The position numbers and the translations under genes are program-made. Of a stretch of DNA of 9,674 nt, positions 1 to 6,411 are shown one piece after another (position 1 is the first letter of the stretch; each line of letters opens with the position of its first letter). This stretch comes from an uncultured Eubacteriales bacterium (GTDB lineage Bacteria > Bacillota > Clostridia > Oscillospirales > Acutalibacteraceae): positions 1 through 9,674 of the forward strand of contig CAKSKO010000030.1 of the NCBI GenBank assembly GCA_934465125.1. Reading direction: 5' to 3'. The notes beneath the pieces are model-generated. The model had not been told where the DNA came from. It did no database searches and worked only from the letters and a program-made list of their open reading frames with translations.

Positions 1-562
1 GTACTCTCTGGACACGATGGACGCCGCTTTCATATTTCAACCGCGAATACGCACCTTCTCCGGAAATCATAAAGCTAATTTCCTTGTATCCGCCGAGTTC
101 CGTTTCGTTGGCATTCAAAAGCTCTGTTTTCCAGCCCTTTAGTTCTGCATACATACTGTACATCCGAAAAAGCACCCCGGAAAACAAGGCTGCTTCCTCT
201 CCTCCTGCACCGCCGCGAATTTCGATAATAACATTTCGGTCATCATTTGGATCCTTTGGCAGTAGCAAAAACTTCAGTTCTTCCGATATGCTCTCAAGCG
301 CATCTCTTGCGTCTTGCAGCTCTGTTTCTACCAGCTCGCGGAACTCTCTGTCGAGTCCCCCGTCTGAGAGCATCTGTTTCGCTTCCTCTTCCGATTGCTT
401 CGCCTTCTGATACTCGCGATACTTTTCAACAATCGGAGTTAGATTCTTGAGTTCTTTCATCAGATCACGATACACTGTCTGATCTGATACAACAGAAGGA
501 TCATATAGGCGCTTATTAATTTCTTCATATTTTTCTTCAAACACTTTTAGTTTATCAAACAA
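1..562 (-). CDS. prfA: Peptide chain release factor 1 (RF1), N-terminal part, cut by window edge
   Basis: RF1 reads UAA and UAG in the ribosomal A site and triggers release of the finished protein in the cytoplasm. Reverse-strand translation gives 187 residues without a stop, starting LFDKLKVFEEKYEEINKRL, a typical RF1 N-terminus. The family signature GGAGGEEAALF lies at residues 117-127. The visible part ends at GVHRVQRV, just before the PAT-type stop-recognition tripeptide, so that motif and the catalytic GGQ lie outside the window. The start is TTG at 560-562: an in-frame TAG lies further upstream, no ATG or GTG occurs between, and a GAGTGGTG ribosome site (570-577) sits 7 bases before it. 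It follows the DUF951 gene by 56 bases on the same strand with no terminator between, so the two are probably co-transcribed. Identity is very secure; only the C-terminus is missing. Confidence 0.97.
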   Translation of the reverse strand, partial: MFDKLKVFEEKYEEINKRLYDPSVVSDQTVYRDLMKELKNLTPIVEKYREYQKAKQSEEEAKQMLSDGGLDREFRELVETELQDARDALESISEELKFLLLPKDPNDDRNVIIEIRGGAGGEEAALFSGVLFRMYSMYAELKGWKTELLNANETELGGYKEISFMISGEGAYSRLKYESGVHRVQRV

Positions 563-569
563 ATTCTTA

Positions 570-577
570 CACCACTC
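570..577 (-). promoter_or_regulatory. Ribosome binding site of prfA, supporting a TTG start
   Basis: On the minus strand GAGTGGTG, a partial match to GGAGGTGAT, lies 7 bases before the TTG codon that begins LFDKLK. It matters because prfA has no ATG or GTG candidate in the open frame. Confidence 0.5.
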
Positions 578-618
578 TCTATTATAATCAAAAATAAAAT
601 ATGAATATGTCTACACCG

Positions 619-804
619 CTACTCTGATTTGCGGATCACTTTTTTAATCTTTTTTTCGGCTTTCACTCGTTGAATCATAAATTCATGGCCACATTTTTCG
701 CAGCGCAAACGGAAATCCATTCCCGACCGCAGTACAAAAAATCGCTTGCACCCACAAGGATGTTCCTTTTTCATTTCCAATATATCGCCAACTCTAATAT
801 CCAA
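619..804 (-). CDS. DUF951 (YyzM-like) small Cys-rich protein
   Basis: This encodes a 61-residue basic protein with the DUF951 pattern: an N-terminal strand (GDILEMKKEHPCG), then a mid-segment resembling RSGMDFRLRCEKCGHEF, then a Lys/Arg-rich tail. Cysteines at 17, 19, 35 and 38 could form a small zinc-ribbon-like site; as I recall the family, Cys17, 35 and 38 are usual and Cys19 looks extra. The function of DUF951 proteins is not established; B. subtilis YyzM is the familiar member. The start is TTG at 802-804, supported by GGGGGTG five bases upstream; the nearby ATG is out of frame and hits a stop after four codons. It lies first in a probable transcript with prfA and has its own sigma-A-type promoter at 851-880. 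The family call is secure; the biological role is unknown. Confidence 0.9.
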   Translation of the reverse strand: MDIRVGDILEMKKEHPCGCKRFFVLRSGMDFRLRCEKCGHEFMIQRVKAEKKIKKVIRKSE

Positions 805-809
805 ACATA

Positions 810-816
810 CACCCCC
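810..816 (-). promoter_or_regulatory. Ribosome binding site of the DUF951 gene, supporting a TTG start
   Basis: GGGGGTG on the minus strand lies five bases before TTG at 802-804. It resembles the GGAGGTG consensus and favours TTG over the out-of-frame ATG close by. Confidence 0.6.
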
Positions 817-850
817 AATGGATTCTCTTTGTATATTATTCTTAAACTTT

Positions 851-880
851 AGTATACCACTTTTGAGATAACAGTTTCAA
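851..880 (-). promoter_or_regulatory. Sigma-A-type promoter for DUF951-prfA
   Basis: On the minus strand a TTGAAA -35 box (875-880) is followed after exactly 18 bases by a TATACT -10 box (851-856). Transcription would start near 844, leaving a leader of about 40 bases before the TTG start. This is read from the sequence only. Confidence 0.7.
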
Positions 881-915
881 TGATTTTCCAACCAATTCTG
901 TAATTATCAAATCAC

Positions 916-945
916 TTGTTTTCTATGCTAATTCCCGGTTATAAT
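916..945 (+). promoter_or_regulatory. Sigma-A-type promoter for birA
   Basis: A TTGTTT -35 box (916-921) and a perfect TATAAT -10 box (940-945) are separated by 18 bases. Transcription would start near 952. A GGGG-containing ribosome site (967-970) lies six bases before the ATG. It is divergent from the DUF951 promoter, with the two -35 boxes about 35 bases apart. Confidence 0.7.
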
Positions 946-976
946 AAAACTAAAAAAATAAAAAGCGGGGATTATT

Positions 977-1768
977 ATGCAGTCTAACTTATTTGATTCC
1001 TTAGAGCAAGATAAAAAAAACTCTGTGATCGGGCAAATAATTAAAACGTTTCCAATTATCGATTCCACAAACCTCGAAGCAAAACGCCAAGCTATCTCTG
1101 GAGCTGAACATGGGACTGTTTTTCTCGCAGAAGAACAAACGCTTGCAAAAGGGCGCCTTGGGCGTAAATGGAACTCACCCAAAGGGGAGGGCCTTTATTT
1201 GTCGATACTGCTGCGTCCTAACATTCCCGCTGAAGAAATTTCGAGAATGCCGTTGGTCGCCGGTCTTTCGATATGCAGTACCTTAAATGAGATGTTTTGC
1301 TGCAATTCGCTTTTAAAATGGCCAAACGATGTGATCATCGGACGAAAAAAAGTCTGCGGTATCTTAACAGAATCAAGCATTAGTCCTGATGGAATTGAAT
1401 ATGTGATTATTGGAATTGGAATTAACACCGATCAAAAAACATTTCCGAATGAAATTTCGCAAAAAGCTACTTCTCTTTTTCTGGAAACAGGACATCATGT
1501 TCCTAAAGGTCTTCTTCTTACTAATCTTTTAGAAACGTTCCAGCAAGACTACAATACTTTTATCAGTGGATCGTTTGAAGAACTGCGGAGAAAATACTGC
1601 TCTAAATTAGCAACCCTAGGAAGAACGGTATATTCTTTTCAAGGGAATCAAATTGTCTCTGGAAAAGCCGTCGATATCTCAGCCGACTGCTCTCTTATTA
1701 TTGAAACACCGGATAATGAACGGATCGCACTTTCCTGTGGGGAAATCACCGTTCAGGGAATCTATTAG
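977..1768 (+). CDS. birA: Biotin--[acetyl-CoA-carboxylase] ligase, class I (no HTH domain)
   Basis: Biotin protein ligase activates biotin with ATP to biotinyl-5'-AMP and transfers it to the lysine of biotin carrier domains such as acetyl-CoA or pyruvate carboxylase, in the cytoplasm. The 263-residue product starts directly with the catalytic domain: DSTN at 29-32, the biotinyl-AMP loop KGRLGRKW at 58-65, KWPND at 114-118, the GRKKVCGIL segment with the probable catalytic Lys125, and GIGIN at 146-150. A C-terminal SH3-like domain follows (about 215-263, ending SCGEITVQGIY). The roughly 25 residues before the catalytic core are too short for a winged helix, so it should not act as the biotin-operon repressor that bifunctional BirA is. 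The loop has Ala-Lys where E. coli has Gly-Arg before GR, which looks like ordinary variation. It has its own promoter and ends before a strong terminator shared with convergent glnS. Confidence 0.95.
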   Translation: MQSNLFDSLEQDKKNSVIGQIIKTFPIIDSTNLEAKRQAISGAEHGTVFLAEEQTLAKGRLGRKWNSPKGEGLYLSILLRPNIPAEEISRMPLVAGLSICSTLNEMFCCNSLLKWPNDVIIGRKKVCGILTESSISPDGIEYVIIGIGINTDQKTFPNEISQKATSLFLETGHHVPKGLLLTNLLETFQQDYNTFISGSFEELRRKYCSKLATLGRTVYSFQGNQIVSGKAVDISADCSLIIETPDNERIALSCGEITVQGIY

Positions 1769-1791
1769 CCTTGTTGTATTTGTTGAAATCA

Positions 1792-1829
1792 AAAAAGCTT
1801 GTGCAGCCAATAAACTGCGCAAGCTTTTT
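1792..1829. terminator. Bidirectional intrinsic terminator between birA and glnS
   Basis: A 15-pair stem (1792-1806 with 1815-1829) encloses an 8-base loop, CCAATAAA. All pairs are Watson-Crick except one G-T at 1802/1819. The stem begins with A residues and ends with T residues, so a U tract follows the GC-rich part on either strand. It sits 23 bases after the birA stop and 18 bases past the glnS stop, as expected for a shared terminator of convergent genes. Confidence 0.9.
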
Positions 1830-1847
1830 CTGATTCTTTTGCAACTT

Positions 1848-3542
1848 TTATTTTTTCCCTTTTTTAAACCCATCTTTCAGTGAAACAGATCGGTTAAACA
1901 CCAAATTACCCTCTTTGCTGTCCTTAGCGTCAACACAAAAGTAACCCAACCTCATAAATTGATAGAATGCAGGAGCTTTTGCAGCAGCGACAGTATTTTC
2001 GATTTTACAGTTTTTTAAGATTTTTAAAGAATCCGGATTCAAAAAATCGAGAAAATTTTTATCTCCGGCATCAGGGTCTGGATCAGTAAATAACGATTCA
2101 TACAGCCGTACTTCCGCATCAAGACAGGTTGCCGCATCCACCCAATGGATCGTCCCTTTTACCTTGCGGCCGTCCGGTGCATTACCGCCTCTCGTATCTG
2201 GATCATACTCCGCATATACTTCAGTAATAATCCCGTTTTCATCCTTTTTGCATCCTGTACATTTTACAATATACGTAGTTTTCAGCCGTACTTCGTTTCC
2301 AGGAAACAGGCGAAAATACCCTTTTACTGGTGTTTCCATAAAATCGTCCTGCTCAATATAAAGCTCTCTTGAAAACGGTACAGTTCTTGTTCCATCTTCC
2401 GGACAATTCGGGTTGTTCTCCACTTCAAACTCTTCCATTTTTCCCTCTGGATAGTTTGTAATAATCAGCTTAACCGGCTTTAAAACTGCCATCACCCTCT
2501 TGGCATTCTCGTTTAAATCTTCTCTTAAACAATGCTCTAAAAAAGCATAATCAACAGTACTAATCACCTTTGAAACACCGATCCGCTCACAAAAATTACG
2601 AATCGAAGCCGGCGTATACCCTCTTCGGCGTAATCCTCCTAAAGTCGGCATCCTGGGATCATCCCAACCATCGACATAACCGTTTTCAACAAGTTCTCTT
2701 AATTTCCGCTTGCTCATCACAGTATAGTTGATCCCAAGCCTTGAAAATTCAATCTGACGTGGTTTCTCCGGTTTATCGATATGACTGACTACCCAATCAT
2801 AAAGAGGTCTATGATCTTCAAATTCCAAAGAGCAAAGAGAATGCGTGATCCCCTCCATCGTATCTTCGATCGGATGCGCAAAATCATACATCGGATAAAT
2901 ACACCATTTATTTCCCGTCCTGTGATGATGCGTTCGGTTAATTCGGTATAATACCGGGTCACGCATATTAAAATTACCGGAAGCGAGATCAATTTTTGCG
3001 CGAAGCGTCATCTGTCCATCCGCAAATTCTCCGTTTTTCATCTTTTCAAACAAACGAAGGCTTTCTTCTTTCGGACGGTCCCGATACGGGCTAACCGCCG
3101 GGTGTGTTAAATCTCCCCTGTTCTGCCGCATTTCTTCGGGAGACATCTGACAAACATACGCAAGACCTTTTTCGATCAATCCTTTTGCAATCTCGTACAT
3201 CTCATCAAAAAACTGCGATGCATAATAAAACTGATCCTTCCAATCGAATCCCAACCATTTGATATCCTCTTTGATTGCGTCAACATATTCTACATCTTCT
3301 TTTGTCGGATTCGTATCATCCATTCTCAAATGACAAACCCCACTGAACTTTTCAGCTGCATCAAAATTGATGCAGATCGCTTTGGCATGACCAATATGAA
3401 GATAACCGTTCGGCTCCGGTGGAAATCTCGTATGGATCGTTTTGCCGTAACATCTACCTCCCTCTGCCAGATCCTCTTTAATAAATTCGTGAATAAAATT
3501 GCCCGTATTCTCTTCCTGTTTCGTTCTATTTTCATCGACCAT
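1848..3542 (-). CDS. glnS: Glutaminyl-tRNA synthetase
   Basis: GlnRS charges tRNA(Gln) directly with glutamine using ATP. The 564-residue product has the class I Rossmann core with HIGH (49-52, in [12 protein letters not shown]), an intact RMDDTNP block (about 73-79), and a KMSKS-type loop VMSKRK (275-280) identical in form to E. coli GlnRS, followed by the two-barrel anticodon-binding region and a typical C-terminus. The length fits the family (E. coli about 554). The frame can extend to GTG at 3555-3557, but ATG at 3540-3542 is preferred because GAGGG lies 8 bases before it, while the GTG has only weak AAGAAG upstream. It follows gltX by 39 bases without a terminator, so the pair should be one operon. 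Bacterial GlnRS descends from eukaryotes by transfer and is patchy in Gram-positives, most of which use the GatCAB amidotransferase route. No core motif appears to be missing. Confidence 0.97.
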   Translation of the reverse strand: MVDENRTKQEENTGNFIHEFIKEDLAEGGRCYGKTIHTRFPPEPNGYLHIGHAKAICINFDAAEKFSGVCHLRMDDTNPTKEDVEYVDAIKEDIKWLGFDWKDQFYYASQFFDEMYEIAKGLIEKGLAYVCQMSPEEMRQNRGDLTHPAVSPYRDRPKEESLRLFEKMKNGEFADGQMTLRAKIDLASGNFNMRDPVLYRINRTHHHRTGNKWCIYPMYDFAHPIEDTMEGITHSLCSLEFEDHRPLYDWVVSHIDKPEKPRQIEFSRLGINYTVMSKRKLRELVENGYVDGWDDPRMPTLGGLRRRGYTPASIRNFCERIGVSKVISTVDYAFLEHCLREDLNENAKRVMAVLKPVKLIITNYPEGKMEEFEVENNPNCPEDGTRTVPFSRELYIEQDDFMETPVKGYFRLFPGNEVRLKTTYIVKCTGCKKDENGIITEVYAEYDPDTRGGNAPDGRKVKGTIHWVDAATCLDAEVRLYESLFTDPDPDAGDKNFLDFLNPDSLKILKNCKIENTVAAAKAPAFYQFMRLGYFCVDAKDSKEGNLVFNRSVSLKDGFKKGKK

Positions 3543-3550
3543 TCCTGCAT

Positions 3551-3555
3551 CCCTC
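3551..3555 (-). promoter_or_regulatory. Ribosome binding site choosing the ATG start of glnS
   Basis: GAGGG on the minus strand lies eight bases before ATG at 3540-3542. It overlaps the alternative upstream GTG start region and is the main reason to prefer the shorter protein. Confidence 0.55.
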
Positions 3556-3581
3556 ACACTTCTTATCGTTTATTTAACAGG

Positions 3582-5039
3582 TTAATTATAACTTTTGATC
3601 TTTTCTAAGCCGTTTTGCAACCTTTTTAGTGACTCTTCCCTACCTAAAATATCTAAAATTTCGATTGCTCCCCCGGGAGTCACCGCCGTTCCAGATGCTG
3701 CAATCCGAACTGGCCACATTACCATTCCGTTTTTTACCCCTAATTCTTTTGCAAGATTTATTAAACAATTGTGCAGCGCTATTTCTTCCCAAACAGGCAG
3801 GTTTTCTAATGCCTCTATCGCGCTTTCAAGCATTTTGGGGACATTTTCTAGAGTTGTCTTACTTTTTTTGTTAACAAACAAACCAGCATCATACTCCGGA
3901 AGCTCTGCAAAGAATCTAACCATCTCTTTGATATCTGTGAGCTGTACGACACGCTGCTTTAAAATTTTAGCAAGTTTCCCCCACGGAAACTCTTTTCCTG
4001 AGAGCGCCTCTTTTAAATAAGGCGTCGCCAGCGCTTCGAATTCCTCTAACGATTTTTGACGGATATATTCTCCGTTAAACCATTTTAACTTATCATAGTC
4101 AAAAACAGCAGGAGATTTGCTGATTCCATCCAACGAAAACGTTTCTACAAGTTCTTTTAGCGAGAACATTTCCCGGTTATCTTTCGGACACCAACCAAGC
4201 AACGCGATATAATTGATAATCGCTTCAGGAAGAAAACCCTCCTCCACCAAATCCCAAAACCCGGTTGCGCCGTGTCTTTTAGAAAGCTTTGATACGCTAC
4301 CATCCTCATTTTTGCCCATAATCAAAGGCAAATGAACATAGGTTGGCAGTTCCCATCCGAATGCTTCGTATAACAGATTATACTTCGGCACTGATGAAAG
4401 ATATTCGCATCCTCTGACAACATGCGTAATGTTCATCAAATGATCGTCGATAACATTCGCAAAGTTATAGGTAGGATACCCGTCTGCTTTTAATAAAATC
4501 TGATCCTGCAACTCAGAATTTTCAACAGTAATTGTTCCAAACACCGCATCTTCAAACGTCGTTTGACCAGTAAGCGGCATTTTTTGCCGGATCACATAAG
4601 GGGTTCTGCTTTTTAAAAGACGGTCAACCTCGTCCTGATCCAAGTCACGGCAATGCCTGTCATATCCACCGGAAAATCCTCCTTCTAGTTCTGCTTGATC
4701 ACGAATCTTTTGAAGGCGCTGTTTATCACAAAAGCAATAATACGCCTTCCCCTCTTTTACCAACTGCTCAGCATAGGGACGATAAAGCTCTCTTCTTTTG
4801 CTTTGAACATATGGTCCGTATTTCCCTCCAATATCAGGTCCTTCATCATATTTCATCTCAACTGCGTGCAACGTATCATAAATTATCTGTTCAGCTCCCT
4901 CTACTAACCGCTCCTGGATAAAATCACCACCCATAGATTTTGCAATTAAGTACTCATAAAGCGCTGTTCGTAAATTCCCAACATGCATAAATCCCGTAGG
5001 ACTCGGTGCATATCTTGTTCTAACAGTATGTTCTACCAT
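3582..5039 (-). CDS. gltX: Glutamyl-tRNA synthetase, lacking the conserved LRIEDTD block
   Basis: GluRS charges tRNA(Glu) with glutamate. The 485-residue product has RYAPSPTG (9-16), the HIGH-type motif HVGN (19-22), a possible zinc site (C102, C104, C130), the active-site region GYPTYNFANVIDDH (187-200) with VVRGCEYL (207-214), and KLSKR (251-255) as the KMSKS loop. A complete C-terminal anticodon-binding half follows. The oddity is at residues 41/42: the family normally reads FI-LRIEDTD-QER-VEGA, but here Ile41 (4917-4919) is followed directly by Gln42 (4914-4916). The seven-residue block is cleanly absent and everything else aligns. In the T. thermophilus enzyme, as I recall, the Glu of this block contacts the glutamate amino group, so activity is doubtful. 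The start is supported by AAAGGTG nine bases before the ATG (spacer 5040-5048). It is first in an operon with glnS. Confidence 0.96.
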   Translation of the reverse strand: MVEHTVRTRYAPSPTGFMHVGNLRTALYEYLIAKSMGGDFIQERLVEGAEQIIYDTLHAVEMKYDEGPDIGGKYGPYVQSKRRELYRPYAEQLVKEGKAYYCFCDKQRLQKIRDQAELEGGFSGGYDRHCRDLDQDEVDRLLKSRTPYVIRQKMPLTGQTTFEDAVFGTITVENSELQDQILLKADGYPTYNFANVIDDHLMNITHVVRGCEYLSSVPKYNLLYEAFGWELPTYVHLPLIMGKNEDGSVSKLSKRHGATGFWDLVEEGFLPEAIINYIALLGWCPKDNREMFSLKELVETFSLDGISKSPAVFDYDKLKWFNGEYIRQKSLEEFEALATPYLKEALSGKEFPWGKLAKILKQRVVQLTDIKEMVRFFAELPEYDAGLFVNKKSKTTLENVPKMLESAIEALENLPVWEEIALHNCLINLAKELGVKNGMVMWPVRIAASGTAVTPGGAIEILDILGREESLKRLQNGLEKIKSYN

Positions 5040-5129
5040 ATTTTAAAACACCTTTCTCATGATTATGTTATCTTTTTGATTCCATCCGCTTTTCATAAAA
5101 AACGTTTTCATCCATACACAAAATAATCC

Positions 5130-5165
5130 AGAAAAATATCACTTGATAAGCAGCAATATTTTTCT
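5130..5165 (-). repeat. 10-bp inverted repeat at the 5' end of the gltX leader
   Basis: AGAAAAATAT and its exact reverse complement ATATTTTTCT lie at 5130-5139 and 5156-5165, 16 bases apart. The spacer holds a further small CTT/AAG pairing. It starts within a few bases of the predicted gltX transcription start, so it could be a stabilising 5' mRNA hairpin, an operator, or a weak attenuator or terminator for transcripts coming from the upstream gene. AT-rich composition makes chance a real possibility. Confidence 0.5.
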
Positions 5166-5167
5166 AG

Positions 5168-5176
5168 ATTATACCA
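5168..5176 (-). promoter_or_regulatory. Extended -10 promoter for gltX-glnS
   Basis: The minus strand reads TGGTATAAT, a perfect TATAAT (5168-5173) preceded by the TGn extension. No good -35 box lies 16-18 bases upstream, which is tolerated in extended -10 promoters. Transcription would begin near 5161, giving a leader of about 120 bases. It lies about 20 bases after the stop of the carboxypeptidase gene. The leader contains no T-box consensus. Confidence 0.65.
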
Positions 5177-5192
5177 TAAAAAACGAGCAGAA

Positions 5193-6092
5193 TCACTGAT
5201 TATTCATTAAATTTCTGACGTATTCTTCAAAACATAAGCCAGACTGTTTGATTTTTATCGCATGATCTTTTCCAACATAACGATAATGCCACGGTTCAAA
5301 AATAATTTTCGTGATATCTCGTTTGTCTTCCGGATATCTAAGAATAAATCCATATTCATGCGCATGCTCAGAAAGCCATCGGTAAGCATCTGTCGTATAA
5401 AAATCCTCCTGCACACCGTTCAGATCTACAGCTAGTCCCGTATGGTGCTCGCTTGTTCTCGGTTTTGCAACCGCAGTCTGCGCCAAACGAATCGCTTCCT
5501 CTTCGCTCCGTCCGGCTGAAAGATTCATCTGAATCTCATCTTCAAATAATTCTGTTTGCAGTTCTACGCTCCGATATGCAGAAGAAATCCAAAGTGTAAC
5601 GCCATCTTCTGATGCATCATTGAACATTTTAGTAAGATCATCTATAACACGTACATCCATCTGGCAACCCTTGCAATTACCCAATGCCACATGGAAATCA
5701 TTCGGGACTTCATTACTGGCGTTGATTAAGATCAAATTCCAGTCACATTTTTTATTCCAGTCACTAAAATCCGTAGCAGCAACATCCTCTGTTGTTACCT
5801 TGAGGCTAGAGCTTTCTTCCTCTGATGCCACCTTCTCAATCTTATCATCTGCCATCTCACTTGAAACTATTCCTGCAACAGCGTTCGCTCCGTTTTTAGG
5901 AGGATGAACAGAAAGATCACTGCTTCCATCTACTGTGAGATAAAATAAAACAATTGCTCCAATAGAAAAGATACCGATGAGCAAAAGGCTAATCGTAAGA
6001 AATATTCCTTTTCTAATTATCCATTTTTTTGGGGATTGTTCATCAGATCTACGAAATTTTGAATAATCAGAACTGTTCAGTCTACTGTCCAT
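5193..6092 (-). CDS. Membrane-anchored D-alanyl-D-alanine carboxypeptidase, VanY / peptidase M15B family
   Basis: VanY-type enzymes are zinc D,D-carboxypeptidases that remove the terminal D-Ala from peptidoglycan stem pentapeptides outside the cell. The 299-residue product has a short basic cytoplasmic N-terminus, one membrane segment (about 29-53) and a low-complexity acidic/Ser linker (about 55-110), so it should be anchored with the enzyme outside. The catalytic domain runs from about 112 to 295. It shows the YRS motif (173-175), SEHHTGLAVD (214-223; zinc ligands His216 and Asp223) and EPWH (266-269; Glu266 as general base, His269 as third zinc ligand). All expected catalytic residues are present. 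An unusual CxxC pair (C140, C143) sits early in the domain. GGAGGA (6102-6107) lies nine bases before the ATG. No vanR/S/H/A-like genes are nearby, so a vancomycin-resistance role is not implied; wall maintenance is more likely. No clear terminator separates it from gltX. Confidence 0.93.
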   Translation of the reverse strand: MDSRLNSSDYSKFRRSDEQSPKKWIIRKGIFLTISLLLIGIFSIGAIVLFYLTVDGSSDLSVHPPKNGANAVAGIVSSEMADDKIEKVASEEESSSLKVTTEDVAATDFSDWNKKCDWNLILINASNEVPNDFHVALGNCKGCQMDVRVIDDLTKMFNDASEDGVTLWISSAYRSVELQTELFEDEIQMNLSAGRSEEEAIRLAQTAVAKPRTSEHHTGLAVDLNGVQEDFYTTDAYRWLSEHAHEYGFILRYPEDKRDITKIIFEPWHYRYVGKDHAIKIKQSGLCFEEYVRNLMNNQ

Positions 6093-6144
6093 TTTACCAA
6101 ATCCTCCAAAAATTTTTATACAACAACTTATTCAACCCTCTTAT

Positions 6145-6173
6145 TTTTTACACAACTTTATCTAAACTCTCAA
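6145..6173 (-). promoter_or_regulatory. Candidate promoter for the VanY-type gene
   Basis: On the minus strand TTGAGA (6168-6173) is followed after 17 bases by TAAAAA (6145-6150). The -35 is good but the -10 is poor. An alternative TATAAA box occurs closer to the ribosome site, without a good -35 and nearly too close to the gene. Either could be used; neither is convincing. Confidence 0.3.
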
Positions 6174-6309
6174 ATAGCACAGATTTTCCAACACGATAAA
6201 AAGCTCTACTTCTAACTTAAAAATGTTCACTCAAAAATTTAAAGCAAACTGCGCGGAACTCTTTTCTTTCCCTAATGTTAGCAGCTCTGTTTGAAGATAT
6301 ACAAAACAA

Positions 6310-6333
6310 TTTCATAAAAAATTTTTTATGAAA
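6310..6333. repeat. Perfect 24-bp AT-rich palindrome
   Basis: TTTCAT, six A, six T, then ATGAAA: each half (6310-6321) is the exact reverse complement of the other. It lies about 80 bases after the stop of the large phosphoesterase gene and is followed on the minus strand by TTGTTTTG. It could be a weak AU-only terminator for that gene, a cruciform or a regulator site. A stem with only two G-C pairs is poor for termination. Confidence 0.6.
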
Positions 6334-6411
6334 CAAATTAAACACCTTACCGCTATTTGAGTCTTAAAAACATCTAGTTTTATGTCGATCATTTGTTTAT
6401 TTTATCACATT

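Larger units (their letters stand above)
6093..6411. other. AT-rich intergenic region upstream of the VanY-type gene
   Basis: This 319-base gap lies between two minus-strand genes. It holds the VanY ribosome site (6102-6107), a weak promoter candidate (6145-6173) and a perfect 24-bp palindrome (6310-6333). I see no tRNA, no known riboswitch consensus and no convincing ORF. A 10-base inverted pair, CTCAAATAGC at 6169-6178 and GCTATTTGAG at 6352-6361, may be chance. Confidence 0.6.

Noticed and set aside
58..65. Vancomycin-resistance cluster around the VanY-type gene
   Set aside because: The VanY-type gene at 5193-6092 has no VanR/VanS regulators, VanH or VanA/B-type ligase in the window, and M15B carboxypeptidases are common in wall metabolism.
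84..410. Plus-strand ORF of 108 codons
   Set aside because: It lies antisense to prfA, whose product matches RF1 throughout; Ser-rich composition is typical of a shadow frame.
3543..3557. GTG start five codons upstream for glnS
   Set aside because: The ribosome site before it is poor, whereas GAGGG is well placed for ATG at 3540-3542. It remains possible.
3595..4020. Plus-strand ORF of 141 codons
   Set aside because: It is antisense to the well-conserved C-terminal half of GluRS and has no recognisable domain.
5040..5160. T-box riboswitch in the gltX leader
   Set aside because: The leader is about 120 bases and has no AGGGTGG-type antiterminator sequence and no terminator hairpin with a T tract.
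5170..5210. Intrinsic terminator after the VanY-type gene
   Set aside because: A T run follows the stop on the minus strand, but the preceding bases form only a three-pair CAG/CTG stem, too weak to count.
6169..6361. Inverted pair CTCAAATAGC / GCTATTTGAG about 175 bases apart
   Set aside because: Ten bases in an AT-rich spacer can match by chance and nothing else supports a role.
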